Positions 16,525 to 25,067 of a DNA stretch of 64,000 bases are shown here, in pieces. The notes under the pieces are model-generated. The model had not been told where the DNA came from. It searched no databases and worked only from the letters and a program-made list of their open reading frames with translations. Where the stretch lies: the NCBI RefSeq assembly GCF_900094585.1, contig NZ_FMAG01000004.1:1-64000 (forward strand), in the 5' to 3' direction. Numbering within the stretch: the stretch's first letter is position 1; every line of letters begins with the position of its first letter. The translations under genes and the position numbers were made by a program. This stretch comes from Martinezella multihospitum. Its GTDB lineage: Bacteria > Pseudomonadota > Alphaproteobacteria > Rhizobiales > Rhizobiaceae.

Positions 16525-17417
16525 GATGGGCTCCGAAGAAGCGCGCGAACTTTACCGAGGCTCAGGAAGCCGAACTGGTGCAGCCGCACGAAGAGAACGA
16601 GAAGGAAGGCGACGTGGCCGCCAATCAGGAAGCCCTGCGGATGGATCTGGGCACCGATCGATTGCGACAATCCGAGCACGATGCCACCAGCCAAGGTTCC
16701 CCAGAGCGAACCGGCGCCACCGATGACGGCGGCCTCGAAGGCAAACAGCAGCTGCGGCCCGCCCGAATAAGGGTTGAAGGTTGCCCGCATGGCAAGGAAA
16801 GCGCCGGCGATACCGACCGTGACCATGGTGATCGCCGTCGCAACGGCATTGACGCGGCGTGCATCGATGCCGACGAGGCCGGCGGTATCCGGATCCTCCG
16901 CCGTAGCGCGAATGGAGCGGCCGAGCGCGAAGCGGCTCAAGAAAAACTGCAGCCCGCCGATAATGACGATCGCCGTCACCATCATCAGCACGGCAAGCTT
17001 GCCAACGAAGACGTGGCCGGGCAATTGCCAGGACGCATAGGAGAGATTGCCGATGAAGGGCGCCAGCGAGCGCGTATCCGCCCCGAATTGCTCGAACAGC
17101 AGGTTATCGATGACGATTGACAGGCCGAAGGTCGTGAGGATCGGCAGCAACGCCCCTCCCCGTGCGCTGCGCTCCAGAACGAAGCGCTGCAGAAGCCAGC
17201 CGAGGACAGCCATGACAGGCAATACGATCAGCAGGCCGGCGAAGGGCGGAATGCCGAGTTTTGCGGCCAGCAGCCAGAGGCCATAGGCGGCGACGACCGC
17301 AAGACTGCCATGCGCAAGATTGATGATGCGCATGACGGAGAACATGAAGGACAGGCCGCAGGCGATAACGGCATAGTAGCCGCCAAGCAGGATGCCTTGA
17401 ATAAGGGTGTTGGTCAC
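16521..17417 (-). CDS. livH: Branched-chain-type ABC importer permease (LivH family)
   Basis: 298 residues starting at GTG, with GAGGAG five bases upstream. The GTG overlaps the livF stop by four bases (GTGA). About eight membrane helices; signatures GILLGGYYAVIACGLSFMF near the N-terminus, INLAHGSLAVVAAYG, and the EAA loop around RATAEDPDTAGLVGIDARRV. The C-terminal SIGAQIHPQGFLIGGHVAFLL is usual for LivH proteins. It pairs with LivM as the heterodimeric membrane part of the importer. Confidence 0.93.
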   Translation of the reverse strand: MTNTLIQGILLGGYYAVIACGLSFMFSVMRIINLAHGSLAVVAAYGLWLLAAKLGIPPFAGLLIVLPVMAVLGWLLQRFVLERSARGGALLPILTTFGLSIVIDNLLFEQFGADTRSLAPFIGNLSYASWQLPGHVFVGKLAVLMMVTAIVIIGGLQFFLSRFALGRSIRATAEDPDTAGLVGIDARRVNAVATAITMVTVGIAGAFLAMRATFNPYSGGPQLLFAFEAAVIGGAGSLWGTLAGGIVLGLSQSIGAQIHPQGFLIGGHVAFLLVLFVRLHQFGFLSLGKVRALLRSPS

Positions 17418-18142
17418 GACACACTCCTCTCGGCTGTCGCCCGATGCAGGCCGAAATAGGCTCGGGTCACTTCCTCGCGTGTGACGCCATTTGCCGGCCT
17501 GTCGAGCACGATATTCCCCTCCAACATGCAGATGACGCGGCTTGCCACGCCCATGGCGCGCGCCAGATCCTGCTCGACAAGCACGATGGTCGTGCCCGAC
17601 GACAGAAGCCCCTGCAACTGCTCGTAGACGCGGTCGACGACGAGCGGCGACAGGCCGAGAGAGACCTCGTCGAGCAGCAGGATATCGGGATTGCTCATCA
17701 GCGCCCGGCCGATTGCGGTTGCCTGTTGCTCGCCGCCCGACAGATGGCCGGTCTTGGCGTGCCGACGCGGCTTCAGGTTAGGAAACGCATCGAAGATCCG
17801 CTCGATCGTCCAGTCGCCCTTGCGGCCGGCGCTGGTGCCGAGCTGCAGATTTTCTTCGACGGTCATTTGCGAAAACAGTCGCCGTCCTTCCGGCACAAGC
17901 GCAATGCCCCTGGCGATGCGCTTGTGCGAGGGAATGGCCGTGACGTCTTCGCCATCGAGCAGGATCTGGCCAGCCGCCGGCAGATGCGCGCCGGCGATTG
18001 AACGCAGTAAGGTCGTCTTGCCGGCGCCATTGGCGCCGACCAACGCCAGCACCTCTCCCTTGGCGAGATCGAAGCTGATGCCGCGCACCGCCTGCAGCAG
18101 GCCATGGCGGACATCGAGATTGCGAATGGACAGAATGCTCAT
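17414..18142 (-). CDS. livF: ABC importer ATPase (LivF family)
   Basis: 242 residues from the ATG at 18142, which overlaps the livG stop (ATGA); a longer open frame upstream is the livG shadow. Walker A is GANGAGKTT (about 37-45), followed by SIAGAHLPAAGQILLDGEDV, VPEGRRLFSQMTVEENL, the signature LSGGEQQ (about 137) and Walker B ILLLDEVSLGLSP. The 'VPEGRRLF' and 'SLGLSP' motifs distinguish LivF from LivG. It powers import together with LivG. Confidence 0.94.
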   Translation of the reverse strand: MSILSIRNLDVRHGLLQAVRGISFDLAKGEVLALVGANGAGKTTLLRSIAGAHLPAAGQILLDGEDVTAIPSHKRIARGIALVPEGRRLFSQMTVEENLQLGTSAGRKGDWTIERIFDAFPNLKPRRHAKTGHLSGGEQQATAIGRALMSNPDILLLDEVSLGLSPLVVDRVYEQLQGLLSSGTTIVLVEQDLARAMGVASRVICMLEGNIVLDRPANGVTREEVTRAYFGLHRATAERSVS

Positions 18143-18906
18143 GCGGGCGCTCCTCCAAGATAGGCGCGCACCACTTCGGCATCGCTCATGACGGCCTTCG
18201 GATCGCCATCGGCGATGATCTTGCCGGCATCCATGCAGATCAGCCGTTCGACGACCTGCAGCAGGATATGGACGATATGCTCGATCCAGACGATGCCGAT
18301 ACCACGCCGCCGCAGCTCCAAAATGGTGCCGACAAGCTCGCTTGCTTCGCCATCCGTCAGCCCGCCGCCGATTTCGTCGAGCAGCAGCAGACGCGGGCCG
18401 GTGGCAAGCGCGCGCGCCAGCTCCAGCCGCTTGCGATCGAGAAGACCAAGTGTGTCCGCGCGACGATTGGCGACCCCGAGCATGCCGCACAGCCGCAGCG
18501 AATCGACGACGCGCTCGTAGGCTTCGTCGCGGCTCGATGTCTTGCCGTGCGAAGCAGCGACGAAGACATTCTCGAATGTCGTCATGCCGCTGAAAGGTTT
18601 CGGGATCTGATGCGTCCTGACGAGGCCGGACCGGCAGCGATCGGCCGCAGTCAAAGCGGTCACATTTCGGCCGTCGAAGGTAATGGTTCCGGCACTCAGC
18701 GGAAAGGCGCCAGCCAGCGCGCTTAACAGCGTCGTCTTGCCGGCTCCGTTCGGGCCGACGATGCCGACCGCATCGCCGTCTCCCATCGAGAAATCAAGAT
18801 TTTCGAGGACCACAAGCGCCCCGAAGCGCTTGTGGATCCCCTTGGCCGACAGGAAATCCTGCCCTGGCCTATGTCGTTCCTGTCCCTGCACGATAGCCTT
18901 ACCCAT
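18139..18906 (-). CDS. livG: ABC importer ATPase (LivG family)
   Basis: 255 residues. Walker A is GPNGAGKTT, then LVRTHQIPKPFSGMTTFENV (the LivG-type Q-loop region) and Walker B LLLLDEIGGGL. The signature position reads LGLLDRKRLELARALA rather than LSGGQ; LivG proteins often read LSYGxQRRLEIARAL, so the signature here is reduced to LLDRKR. The start overlaps the livK stop by eight bases and the end overlaps the livF start by four. The altered signature could still work if the other half-site (LivF) is canonical. Confidence 0.92.
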   Translation of the reverse strand: MGKAIVQGQERHRPGQDFLSAKGIHKRFGALVVLENLDFSMGDGDAVGIVGPNGAGKTTLLSALAGAFPLSAGTITFDGRNVTALTAADRCRSGLVRTHQIPKPFSGMTTFENVFVAASHGKTSSRDEAYERVVDSLRLCGMLGVANRRADTLGLLDRKRLELARALATGPRLLLLDEIGGGLTDGEASELVGTILELRRRGIGIVWIEHIVHILLQVVERLICMDAGKIIADGDPKAVMSDAEVVRAYLGGAPA

Positions 18907-20209
18907 TGTAAGCGATGAGCTTGGCCGCGACGGGCACGTTCGGATCGGTGGCGTGCTCGGTCACGACATAGTCGAGCGCGAATTTCGAACCGGCCGGCGC
19001 CTTGACCCATTGCGTACCGATGATCGGGCCGGGCGAAACATTGGCGACGGGGCCGCTGGTGAAATCCACCTTGCCGGCGATCGTCGTCGTCTTCAGCGTG
19101 CTCAGCGCCTTGGCAAGGGCCTCCTTGCTCTTTGCATCCGAGGCAGCTTTCAAGGCGTCGAAACCGGCATCGAGCAGCGACAGGCTCGCGCCGAGCTGCT
19201 GCGTCCACTGTTTGCCGCTTGCTGCCTCGTAGCCATCGGCAAGCTCGGCCCCCGAAACACCTGTCAGCGTCGACTTGTAGGGGAAGGCCTTGTGCCAGTA
19301 GGCGGCGCTGGCGATGTTGACGCCGAGGTCGCCAAGCGCCTCGATGTCGGACGGGAAGAGCCCGGTCTTGGCGACCTGGCAGATCTTGATCTGCTGGATG
19401 AGACCCTGCTGGGCAGCCTGACGCCAGAAGGCGGCGAAATCCGGCGGAATCGGGAAGCTGTTGAAGATCTCGACGCCCTCCTGGCGGAAGAGCGCGATCT
19501 GCGAGGAGAAGTCGGTCGTGCCGGTCTCATAAGCGCCGGGATCGACGATGGTGAAGCCCGCCTTGGCGAGTGCCGGCGCCAGATTGGCGCGGATGGCATT
19601 GCCGTCGGCATCGTTCGGATACATCACCCCAACCTTCTTGTTGGTTTCGATCAGGTTCCATTGCGAGATATAGGTCTTCAGGAATTCACCGACGCCAAAG
19701 CCGAAATGATAGGTCCACTTGAACGGCGAGGGAGCACCGGGCTTGGCGCCGCGGCCGAAATACCAGGCTTCCCACGGCATGACCGTCGACAGGCACGGCA
19801 CGCCGGCGGCCTCGCAAGCATCAGCGACCGGATTGATGGTTTCCGGCGTCGAGACGGCCAGCATCAGATCGACCGCCTGGTTGTTGATCAGATCCTTTGC
19901 CAGTTGACCGGCACGCGACGGATCGGACTGCGTATCGCGGTCGAGGATTTCGACCTTCCATGTCTTGCCGCCGGCCTGCAGCCCATTGGTCAGCGCCTTG
20001 CGCGCGAGATCGAGCACGTAGCCATCCGTCTCGCCGAAGCCGCCAAGCGGCCCGGTGCGCGGGCTGATGAAGCCGACCTTCAGCGTGTCGTCGGCGGCAA
20101 AGGCCTTGCGCCCACCGAAGGCCAATGCGGTCGTGCCCGCTGCGGCGGTGGTTATAAAATCGCGCCGCGTCAGTCCGGCGCCCAAAATCCGTCCCTTGAA
20201 ACCAGTCAT
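18899..20209 (-). CDS. livK: Periplasmic binding protein of a Liv-type importer, Tat signal
   Basis: 436 residues. The N-terminus has a twin-arginine motif (TRRDFITTAAAGTTALAFGG) and a likely cleavage after KAFA, so it should be exported folded. The mature part begins DDTLKVGFISPRTGPLGGFG, the usual opening of Peripla_BP_6 proteins, and is longer than LIV-binding proteins (about 345 residues), as in the family members that bind aromatic or amide ligands. It would capture the substrate for LivHMGF. Its genes are bracketed by aldehyde dehydrogenases and an SDR, so the ligand is probably a phenylpropanoid or lignin-derived aromatic; this is inference. It is preceded by a 71-base gap after the upstream dehydrogenase gene. 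Confidence 0.9.
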   Translation of the reverse strand: MTGFKGRILGAGLTRRDFITTAAAGTTALAFGGRKAFAADDTLKVGFISPRTGPLGGFGETDGYVLDLARKALTNGLQAGGKTWKVEILDRDTQSDPSRAGQLAKDLINNQAVDLMLAVSTPETINPVADACEAAGVPCLSTVMPWEAWYFGRGAKPGAPSPFKWTYHFGFGVGEFLKTYISQWNLIETNKKVGVMYPNDADGNAIRANLAPALAKAGFTIVDPGAYETGTTDFSSQIALFRQEGVEIFNSFPIPPDFAAFWRQAAQQGLIQQIKICQVAKTGLFPSDIEALGDLGVNIASAAYWHKAFPYKSTLTGVSGAELADGYEAASGKQWTQQLGASLSLLDAGFDALKAASDAKSKEALAKALSTLKTTTIAGKVDFTSGPVANVSPGPIIGTQWVKAPAGSKFALDYVVTEHATDPNVPVAAKLIAYNG

Positions 20210-20280
20210 GCCATTTCCTCCCTCTTTGGCGGAGCCCTCTTAACTCCGCGTTCCCCTGTGTCTTGCCGATCCGCAGCAAT

Positions 20281-21741
20281 TCAGATCGGGTAGTTCCGCC
20301 GGCCCGAAGCAAGCGTGATCCAGCGTAGTTCCGTGAATTCGTCGATCGCCGCCCGGCCGCCGAAGCGGCCGTAGCCGCTCGATTTGACGCCGCCGAACGG
20401 CATTTGCGGCTCGTCCGCGACGGTTGCCTCGTTGATATGACAGATGCCCGTCTCGATTCGCCTGGCGACGGCAAGCGCCCGATTGATGTCGCGGCTGAAC
20501 ACGGCCGACGACAATCCGTACTCATTGTCATTGGCAACAGTCACGGCTTCGTCGATGCTGTCGACGCGGATGATCGCCGCCAGTGGCCCGAAGCTTTCCT
20601 CGCGGTAGATGCGCATGGCCGGCGTGACGTGATCGATGACGGTCGCATCGATCAACGTGCCGCGAGCGTGACCGCCGCAGACGACGACCGCGCCCTTCTG
20701 CGAGGCATCCTCGACCAGCGCGCGGACACGGCGTGCGGCTTCGGCCGTAATCATCGTCCCGAGCGGCGTGTTGCCGTCGCGCGGATTGCCGGCAACGAGC
20801 GCCTCGGCCTTAGCCCTGAGTTTTTCGACGAATTCATCGGCGATCTCATCCATGAGGATGATCCGCTCGGTCGACATGCAGATCTGGCCCTGGTTCATGA
20901 AGGCGCCGAAGGCGGCTGCACGAACGGCCTCATCGATATCGGCATCCGCAAGCACGATGAAGGGTGCCTTGCCGCCAAGCTCGAGCAGGCAGCGCTTGAG
21001 ATGGCGCGCCGATGCCTCGGCAATCAGGCGGCCGACGCGGGTCGAGCCGGTGAAATTGATCCGGCGCACGGCCGGATGCGCGATCAGGGCTTCGACGATG
21101 GCCGCGGCATCCTTCGGCGCATTGGTGACGACATTGACGACCCCGGCCGGAAATCCGGCTTCGCGCATGATTTCGCCGATCAGGCAATGGGTCTTGGGGC
21201 AAAGCTCGGACGCCTTGAGAATGACCGTGTTGCCGCAGGCAAGCGGCATTGCGATCGCGCGCACGCCGAGAATGATCGGCGCATTCCAGGGCGCGATCCC
21301 CAGGCAGACGCCGGCGGCCTGGCGAACCGCCATGGCGAGACTTCCGGCCTCGCTGGATGGAATGATTTCGCCGGCAACCTGTGTCGTCATGGCTCCGGTT
21401 TCGCGCAGTATATCGATAGCAAGATCGCAATTGATCCGCGCCCAGAGCGCGGTCGCCCCGGTTTCGCCAACCATCGCCTCGACGAAGTCTGCCGTTCGGG
21501 CCGCCAGAATATTGGCGGCCTTGTTCAGCAGCGCCCGTCGTTGACTGGGGCCTATTTCGGACCATGCGGGAAAAGCGGCCGCGGCGGCATTGGCAGCGCT
21601 GGTCGCATCGGCCAGAGAGGCGGCCGGTGCGATCGTCGCGACATCGCCCGTTGCCGGATCGATGCATTCGAATGTCGACGCATCCGACGCGTCGAGCGCT
21701 TCGTCATTGATCAGCAGTCTCGCTACGAACATGGCGATCAT
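20281..21741 (-). CDS. Aldehyde dehydrogenase, vanillin/salicylaldehyde type (paralogue)
   Basis: 486 residues, or 483 if the second ATG (21732) is used; neither has a strong ribosome site. Features match its paralogue at 13208: APWNAPIILGVRAIAMPLAC, FTGSTRVGR, LELGGKAPF (general base), QGQICMSTERI (catalytic Cys, about residue 288), and the ending MPFGGVKSSGYGRFGG. First gene of the operon that continues with the Liv-type importer and ends with the second dehydrogenase. Divergent from the AraC-type regulator, which probably controls it. Likely converts an aromatic aldehyde to its acid; the two paralogues may handle different ring or side-chain types. Confidence 0.9.
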   Translation of the reverse strand: MIAMFVARLLINDEALDASDASTFECIDPATGDVATIAPAASLADATSAANAAAAAFPAWSEIGPSQRRALLNKAANILAARTADFVEAMVGETGATALWARINCDLAIDILRETGAMTTQVAGEIIPSSEAGSLAMAVRQAAGVCLGIAPWNAPIILGVRAIAMPLACGNTVILKASELCPKTHCLIGEIMREAGFPAGVVNVVTNAPKDAAAIVEALIAHPAVRRINFTGSTRVGRLIAEASARHLKRCLLELGGKAPFIVLADADIDEAVRAAAFGAFMNQGQICMSTERIILMDEIADEFVEKLRAKAEALVAGNPRDGNTPLGTMITAEAARRVRALVEDASQKGAVVVCGGHARGTLIDATVIDHVTPAMRIYREESFGPLAAIIRVDSIDEAVTVANDNEYGLSSAVFSRDINRALAVARRIETGICHINEATVADEPQMPFGGVKSSGYGRFGGRAAIDEFTELRWITLASGRRNYPI

Positions 21742-21921
21742 CCGCTCTCTGGCAGGTCAGGCCTACAGTCATCTGATTGGGAAAAGATGCACACGGGTTC
21801 GCGCGGCCGGGATGCAGCCTCGTCGAGCATATGTTTCGTATGGAGACCTCCTCCCAAAGGCTCATGAGAAGAGATTACGTGGTTGCCGAGAGCTTTGAAT
21901 GTGATTTTCTGGGTTAATATT

Positions 21922-21943
21922 GCAATTATCTGGCAATTATGTC
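21922..21943. promoter_or_regulatory. Candidate AraC-type operator, 11-bp direct repeats
   Basis: GCAATTATCTG is followed immediately by GCAATTATGTC. Two head-to-tail half-sites one helical turn apart are the usual layout for AraC-family dimers. They end 33 bases before the AraC gene's start and lie in the divergent region that also serves the aldehyde dehydrogenase operon. Confidence 0.5.
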
Positions 21944-21976
21944 ACGTTTTCATCATGCCAAACCAAGGAGGATGCG

Positions 21977-22873
21977 TTGGTTTCCGATAGCGGCATCCAT
22001 CTTCATGCGCGGGGAGAATGGCGCGAGCCATCCCTGACGCACCGCACGATCCGCTTCCAGAAAGGTCTCTACGTCCCCTTCCATCACGTCTTCCTGTTGC
22101 AGGCGGGCAGAGCGACGCTTGTGCTCGAAGCCGAAGACCAGAGAACCCTGCAGGGACCGACCATGGCTTATCTGCCGCCGCAGGCGCGCAGCGAGCTGCA
22201 CATGGCGGCCGGCGCGGCGGGATTCCTCGTTGGCGCCTCGCCACAGATCATGGTTGATGCGATTGGCGACCGGGCCGAATCCTACGCGCTCAGAATTTTC
22301 AGCGAACGCCCCTGGTTCATGACCGAACGCAACATCGGCGCCGTCAATGAGGTGCAGCCGCTTGTCGCCGGCTTCGTTCGCGAGCTTGGTGACCCCACGC
22401 GCGCGTCATGGATGGCGATTTCGGCCTATATGCGGCTGATCCTTTTGACCCTTTGGCGGGCCGGAGGCGCGGAGACTTCGGAACAGCGCGGACGCGGCGG
22501 CAGTGCGTCGATCCTGCAACGATATCGGCAGCTGGTGGAAGCCTGGTTCCGGCAGCATCGGCCGATCACGGATTATGCGCGTGAACTTGGTGTTACCACC
22601 GACCGCCTGCACGCCATTTGCCAAAGCGCACTCGGGCGCTCCCCTGTGCAGTTGCTGCATGAACGGGTGGTACAGGAGGCGAAATTGCGACTGGAACGCT
22701 CGGCCCGTACCGTTCAGGAAATTTCCGACGGGCTCGGCTTTCGCGACCCCACCTATTTCAGCCACTTCTTCAAGAAGAAGACCGGCTTCTCACCGGCTGC
22801 CTATCGCGACGTTGCCCGTAGTAGCGAGGTCGCGGAAAGCACGCTTTCGTCGGACTATGCCGATTGGCCGTAA
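21977..22873 (+). CDS. AraC-family transcription regulator
   Basis: 298 residues starting at TTG (21977), chosen because AAGGAGG at 21965-21971 is five bases upstream; the open frame extends further but without a ribosome site. The N-terminal 180 residues look like a cupin-type sensor (HHVFLLQAGRATLVLEAEDQ and PTMAYLPPQARSEL). The C-terminal about 100 residues carry both AraC helix-turn-helices: ITDYARELGVTTDRLHAIC, then VQEISDGLGFRDPTYFSHFF followed by KKKTGFSPAAYR. It is divergent from the eight-gene aromatic/importer operon and probably activates it with an aromatic inducer. The direct repeats just upstream of its start are a plausible binding site. Confidence 0.9.
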   Translation: MVSDSGIHLHARGEWREPSLTHRTIRFQKGLYVPFHHVFLLQAGRATLVLEAEDQRTLQGPTMAYLPPQARSELHMAAGAAGFLVGASPQIMVDAIGDRAESYALRIFSERPWFMTERNIGAVNEVQPLVAGFVRELGDPTRASWMAISAYMRLILLTLWRAGGAETSEQRGRGGSASILQRYRQLVEAWFRQHRPITDYARELGVTTDRLHAICQSALGRSPVQLLHERVVQEAKLRLERSARTVQEISDGLGFRDPTYFSHFFKKKTGFSPAAYRDVARSSEVAESTLSSDYADWP

Positions 22874-22897
22874 TTTCGAGCGGGCAGGCTTTGCAGC

Positions 22898-25054
22898 TCA
22901 AACATCGGTAGGCTTGGATGCGGCCAACATCAAGGCATCCAGCGCCACTGCACCTTCGCCGTCGGGATAGATCACGACAGGATTGAGGTCTATTTCCCGG
23001 ATCGCCGGCTCGGCCAGCAGCAGCTGGCCGAGCGCGGCGATGATGCGGGCGGCGGCATTCACGTCGAGCGGCGGCGAGCCGCGGAAACCGCGCAGCAGAG
23101 GCGCATTCTTCAGCCGGTGTAGCTCGCGGATGATAGCGTCATCGGGCAGATCGGGCGTCAGAATGCGGACGTCCCCAAGAATCTCCGCCGTAATGCCGCC
23201 GAAGCCTGCGAGGATCACAGGTCCCCAGTCAGGGTCGTTGCGCGCGCCGATGATCAGCTCGATGCCGCGTTTGCCCATGGCTTCGATCAGCACACCGTCG
23301 AGGGTCAGGCCTGGGCGGTGGCCCGCGATATTGGCATGCAGCTTGCCCCAGCCCTGCCGGAGGCTGGCTGCGTCCACCAATCCAATGACGACGCCACCCG
23401 CGTCGCTCTTGTGGCTGAGATCGGGCGATTGCGCCTTCAGCACCACCGGATACCCGATCGCGCCCGCCGCAGTGAGAGCTTGTTCGAGGGTTGTTGCCAG
23501 GCGGCCTTCAGGAAAGGGAATTCCAAGAGGCGCCAGGATTTGCTTGGCCTGATATTCGGGAATGACACCTCCTTGCGAGGGGAGGCCGGCAATCGCGACC
23601 GGAGCTGCGGTGCAGGTGGCAATGTCGCGAGCCGCGAACGCATCAATGCGCTTCAGCGCGCGGAAGGCCCGTTCGGTGGATGGGAAATAGACGATGCCGA
23701 GCGCCCGCAACTGCGCGATATAGTTCGCGGGGATGGGGGCACCCTCATCAAGCCCGGCAAAGATCAGCGGCTTTGCCGGTTTGCGTTCTCGCACGGCTTT
23801 CAGGATCGGCGGCAGTTTGATGGCTAAGGTGACAGGGTCGGTCTGGATGATGCAGGCGACAATGCTGGCGAAACGGGTATCGTCGAAGAGGGCGGTAAGC
23901 GTTCTGTCGTAAAGGTCCGGCTCCACGAGGCCCTGTGCCGTCAGATCCAGCGGATTGCTGACGCCGACGAAAGGCGGCAGAACAGCGCGCAGCGCTGGCG
24001 CCGTCTCATCGTTAATCGCAGGAAGATCGAGCCCAAGCTCCTCACACAGGTCGAGTGTCAACGCCTTGAACGCGCCGGATTCGCCAAGCACTGCGGGGCC
24101 TCCAGCCGGAAGGGCCGGGCATCGCAGGGCGATCTCGGCGATGTCACCAAGTTCCTCGAGCGTTTCAGCCAGGATAACGCCAGCACGGGTGACCTTGGCG
24201 CGCATGACCTGATAGTCACCGGCCATGGCGCCGGTGTGGGTTGCGGCAGATTCACGCGCCGAGCTGCTCCGGCCGGGATGAAGAAGGACGATCCGCTTTC
24301 CCCTCGCATATGCCTTGCGCGCTGCGGCAAGGAAACGGGCGGGCTTACGGAATTGTTCGACGATCATCGCGATGACCCGCGTGGAGGCATCCTCCACCAG
24401 AAATTCCACATAGTCCTCGACACCGCTTGCAGCTTCGTTGCCGGTGGAGACGGAATAGGAGAGGCCCAGATCGCGGCTGGCGAAGGTCACGCCGAGGACG
24501 GCGGCCATGGCGCCGCTCTGCGACACGATCGCGATACCCGGCCGATCGCCCAGTGCCTCTGAAGCGGTTTCGATAAAGGTCAGGGGGATGCGGTCAACAT
24601 GGTTGATCATGCCGAGGCAATTCGGCCCCTCGATCACCATTCCGACTTCTGCCGCTATGCGGGTGATCTCGCGTTGTTCGGCCAATCCTTCCTCACCGCC
24701 CTCGGCAAAGCCCGCCGAAAAGATGACGGCGGCACCAACGCGGCGGCGGGCAAGCGCCTCGATAGAGGAAAGCACGGCTGCGCGCGGAACGGCAAGAACT
24801 GCCGCATCCACCCCATCCGGCAGGTCATCGATCGAAGCGAGGCAGGGCCGGTCGCCGATTTCGGTCCGTTTGGGGTTGATCAGATGAATGGCACCGGCAT
24901 AGCCGCTGCGGTCGAGGTTGGAAAGCACCGAAGCGCCAAGTGCGCCGGGCTTGTCGGAGGCGCCGACGATCGCCACCGATCTCGGGCGCAGCAGCCGTTC
25001 CATCGAACCGCTGGGAAGAGCCGATGGGCGCGCGCTAGTGGTTTCGACCGTCAT
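22898..25054 (-). CDS. ferA: NDP-forming acyl-CoA synthetase, likely feruloyl-CoA synthetase (FerA type)
   Basis: 718 residues from the ATG at 25054, which has GAGGAG upstream and leaves a 13-base gap to ferB; the open frame extends further upstream through the ferB end. Domain order: CoA-binding Rossmann domain (RSVAIVGASDKPGALGASVL), succinyl-CoA-synthetase-like flavodoxin domains (IEGPNCLGMIN, IVSQSGAMAAVL), the ATHTGAMAGDYQ stretch aligned with the phospho-His loop of the family, and a C-terminal ATP-grasp domain (about 500-715, VVLKAQSPDLSHKSDAGGVV). This is not an AMP-forming CoA ligase. FerA of Sphingobium SYK-6 is of the same ATP-grasp type and makes feruloyl-CoA, and pairing with FerB supports the same role here. 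The exact substrate is inferred. Confidence 0.85.
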   Translation of the reverse strand: MTVETTSARPSALPSGSMERLLRPRSVAIVGASDKPGALGASVLSNLDRSGYAGAIHLINPKRTEIGDRPCLASIDDLPDGVDAAVLAVPRAAVLSSIEALARRRVGAAVIFSAGFAEGGEEGLAEQREITRIAAEVGMVIEGPNCLGMINHVDRIPLTFIETASEALGDRPGIAIVSQSGAMAAVLGVTFASRDLGLSYSVSTGNEAASGVEDYVEFLVEDASTRVIAMIVEQFRKPARFLAAARKAYARGKRIVLLHPGRSSSARESAATHTGAMAGDYQVMRAKVTRAGVILAETLEELGDIAEIALRCPALPAGGPAVLGESGAFKALTLDLCEELGLDLPAINDETAPALRAVLPPFVGVSNPLDLTAQGLVEPDLYDRTLTALFDDTRFASIVACIIQTDPVTLAIKLPPILKAVRERKPAKPLIFAGLDEGAPIPANYIAQLRALGIVYFPSTERAFRALKRIDAFAARDIATCTAAPVAIAGLPSQGGVIPEYQAKQILAPLGIPFPEGRLATTLEQALTAAGAIGYPVVLKAQSPDLSHKSDAGGVVIGLVDAASLRQGWGKLHANIAGHRPGLTLDGVLIEAMGKRGIELIIGARNDPDWGPVILAGFGGITAEILGDVRILTPDLPDDAIIRELHRLKNAPLLRGFRGSPPLDVNAAARIIAALGQLLLAEPAIREIDLNPVVIYPDGEGAVALDALMLAASKPTDV

Positions 25055-25067
25055 GTTAGGGCGCTCC

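Noticed and set aside
18683..20293. 536-codon plus-strand frame across the LivG-LivK genes
   Set aside because: GC-rich third positions leave the opposite strand open. The minus strand encodes a binding protein with Tat signal and an ATPase.
20404..21867. 487-codon plus-strand frame opposite the aldehyde dehydrogenase
   Set aside because: Shadow of a gene with all dehydrogenase motifs on the minus strand; no ribosome site and no recognisable domain.
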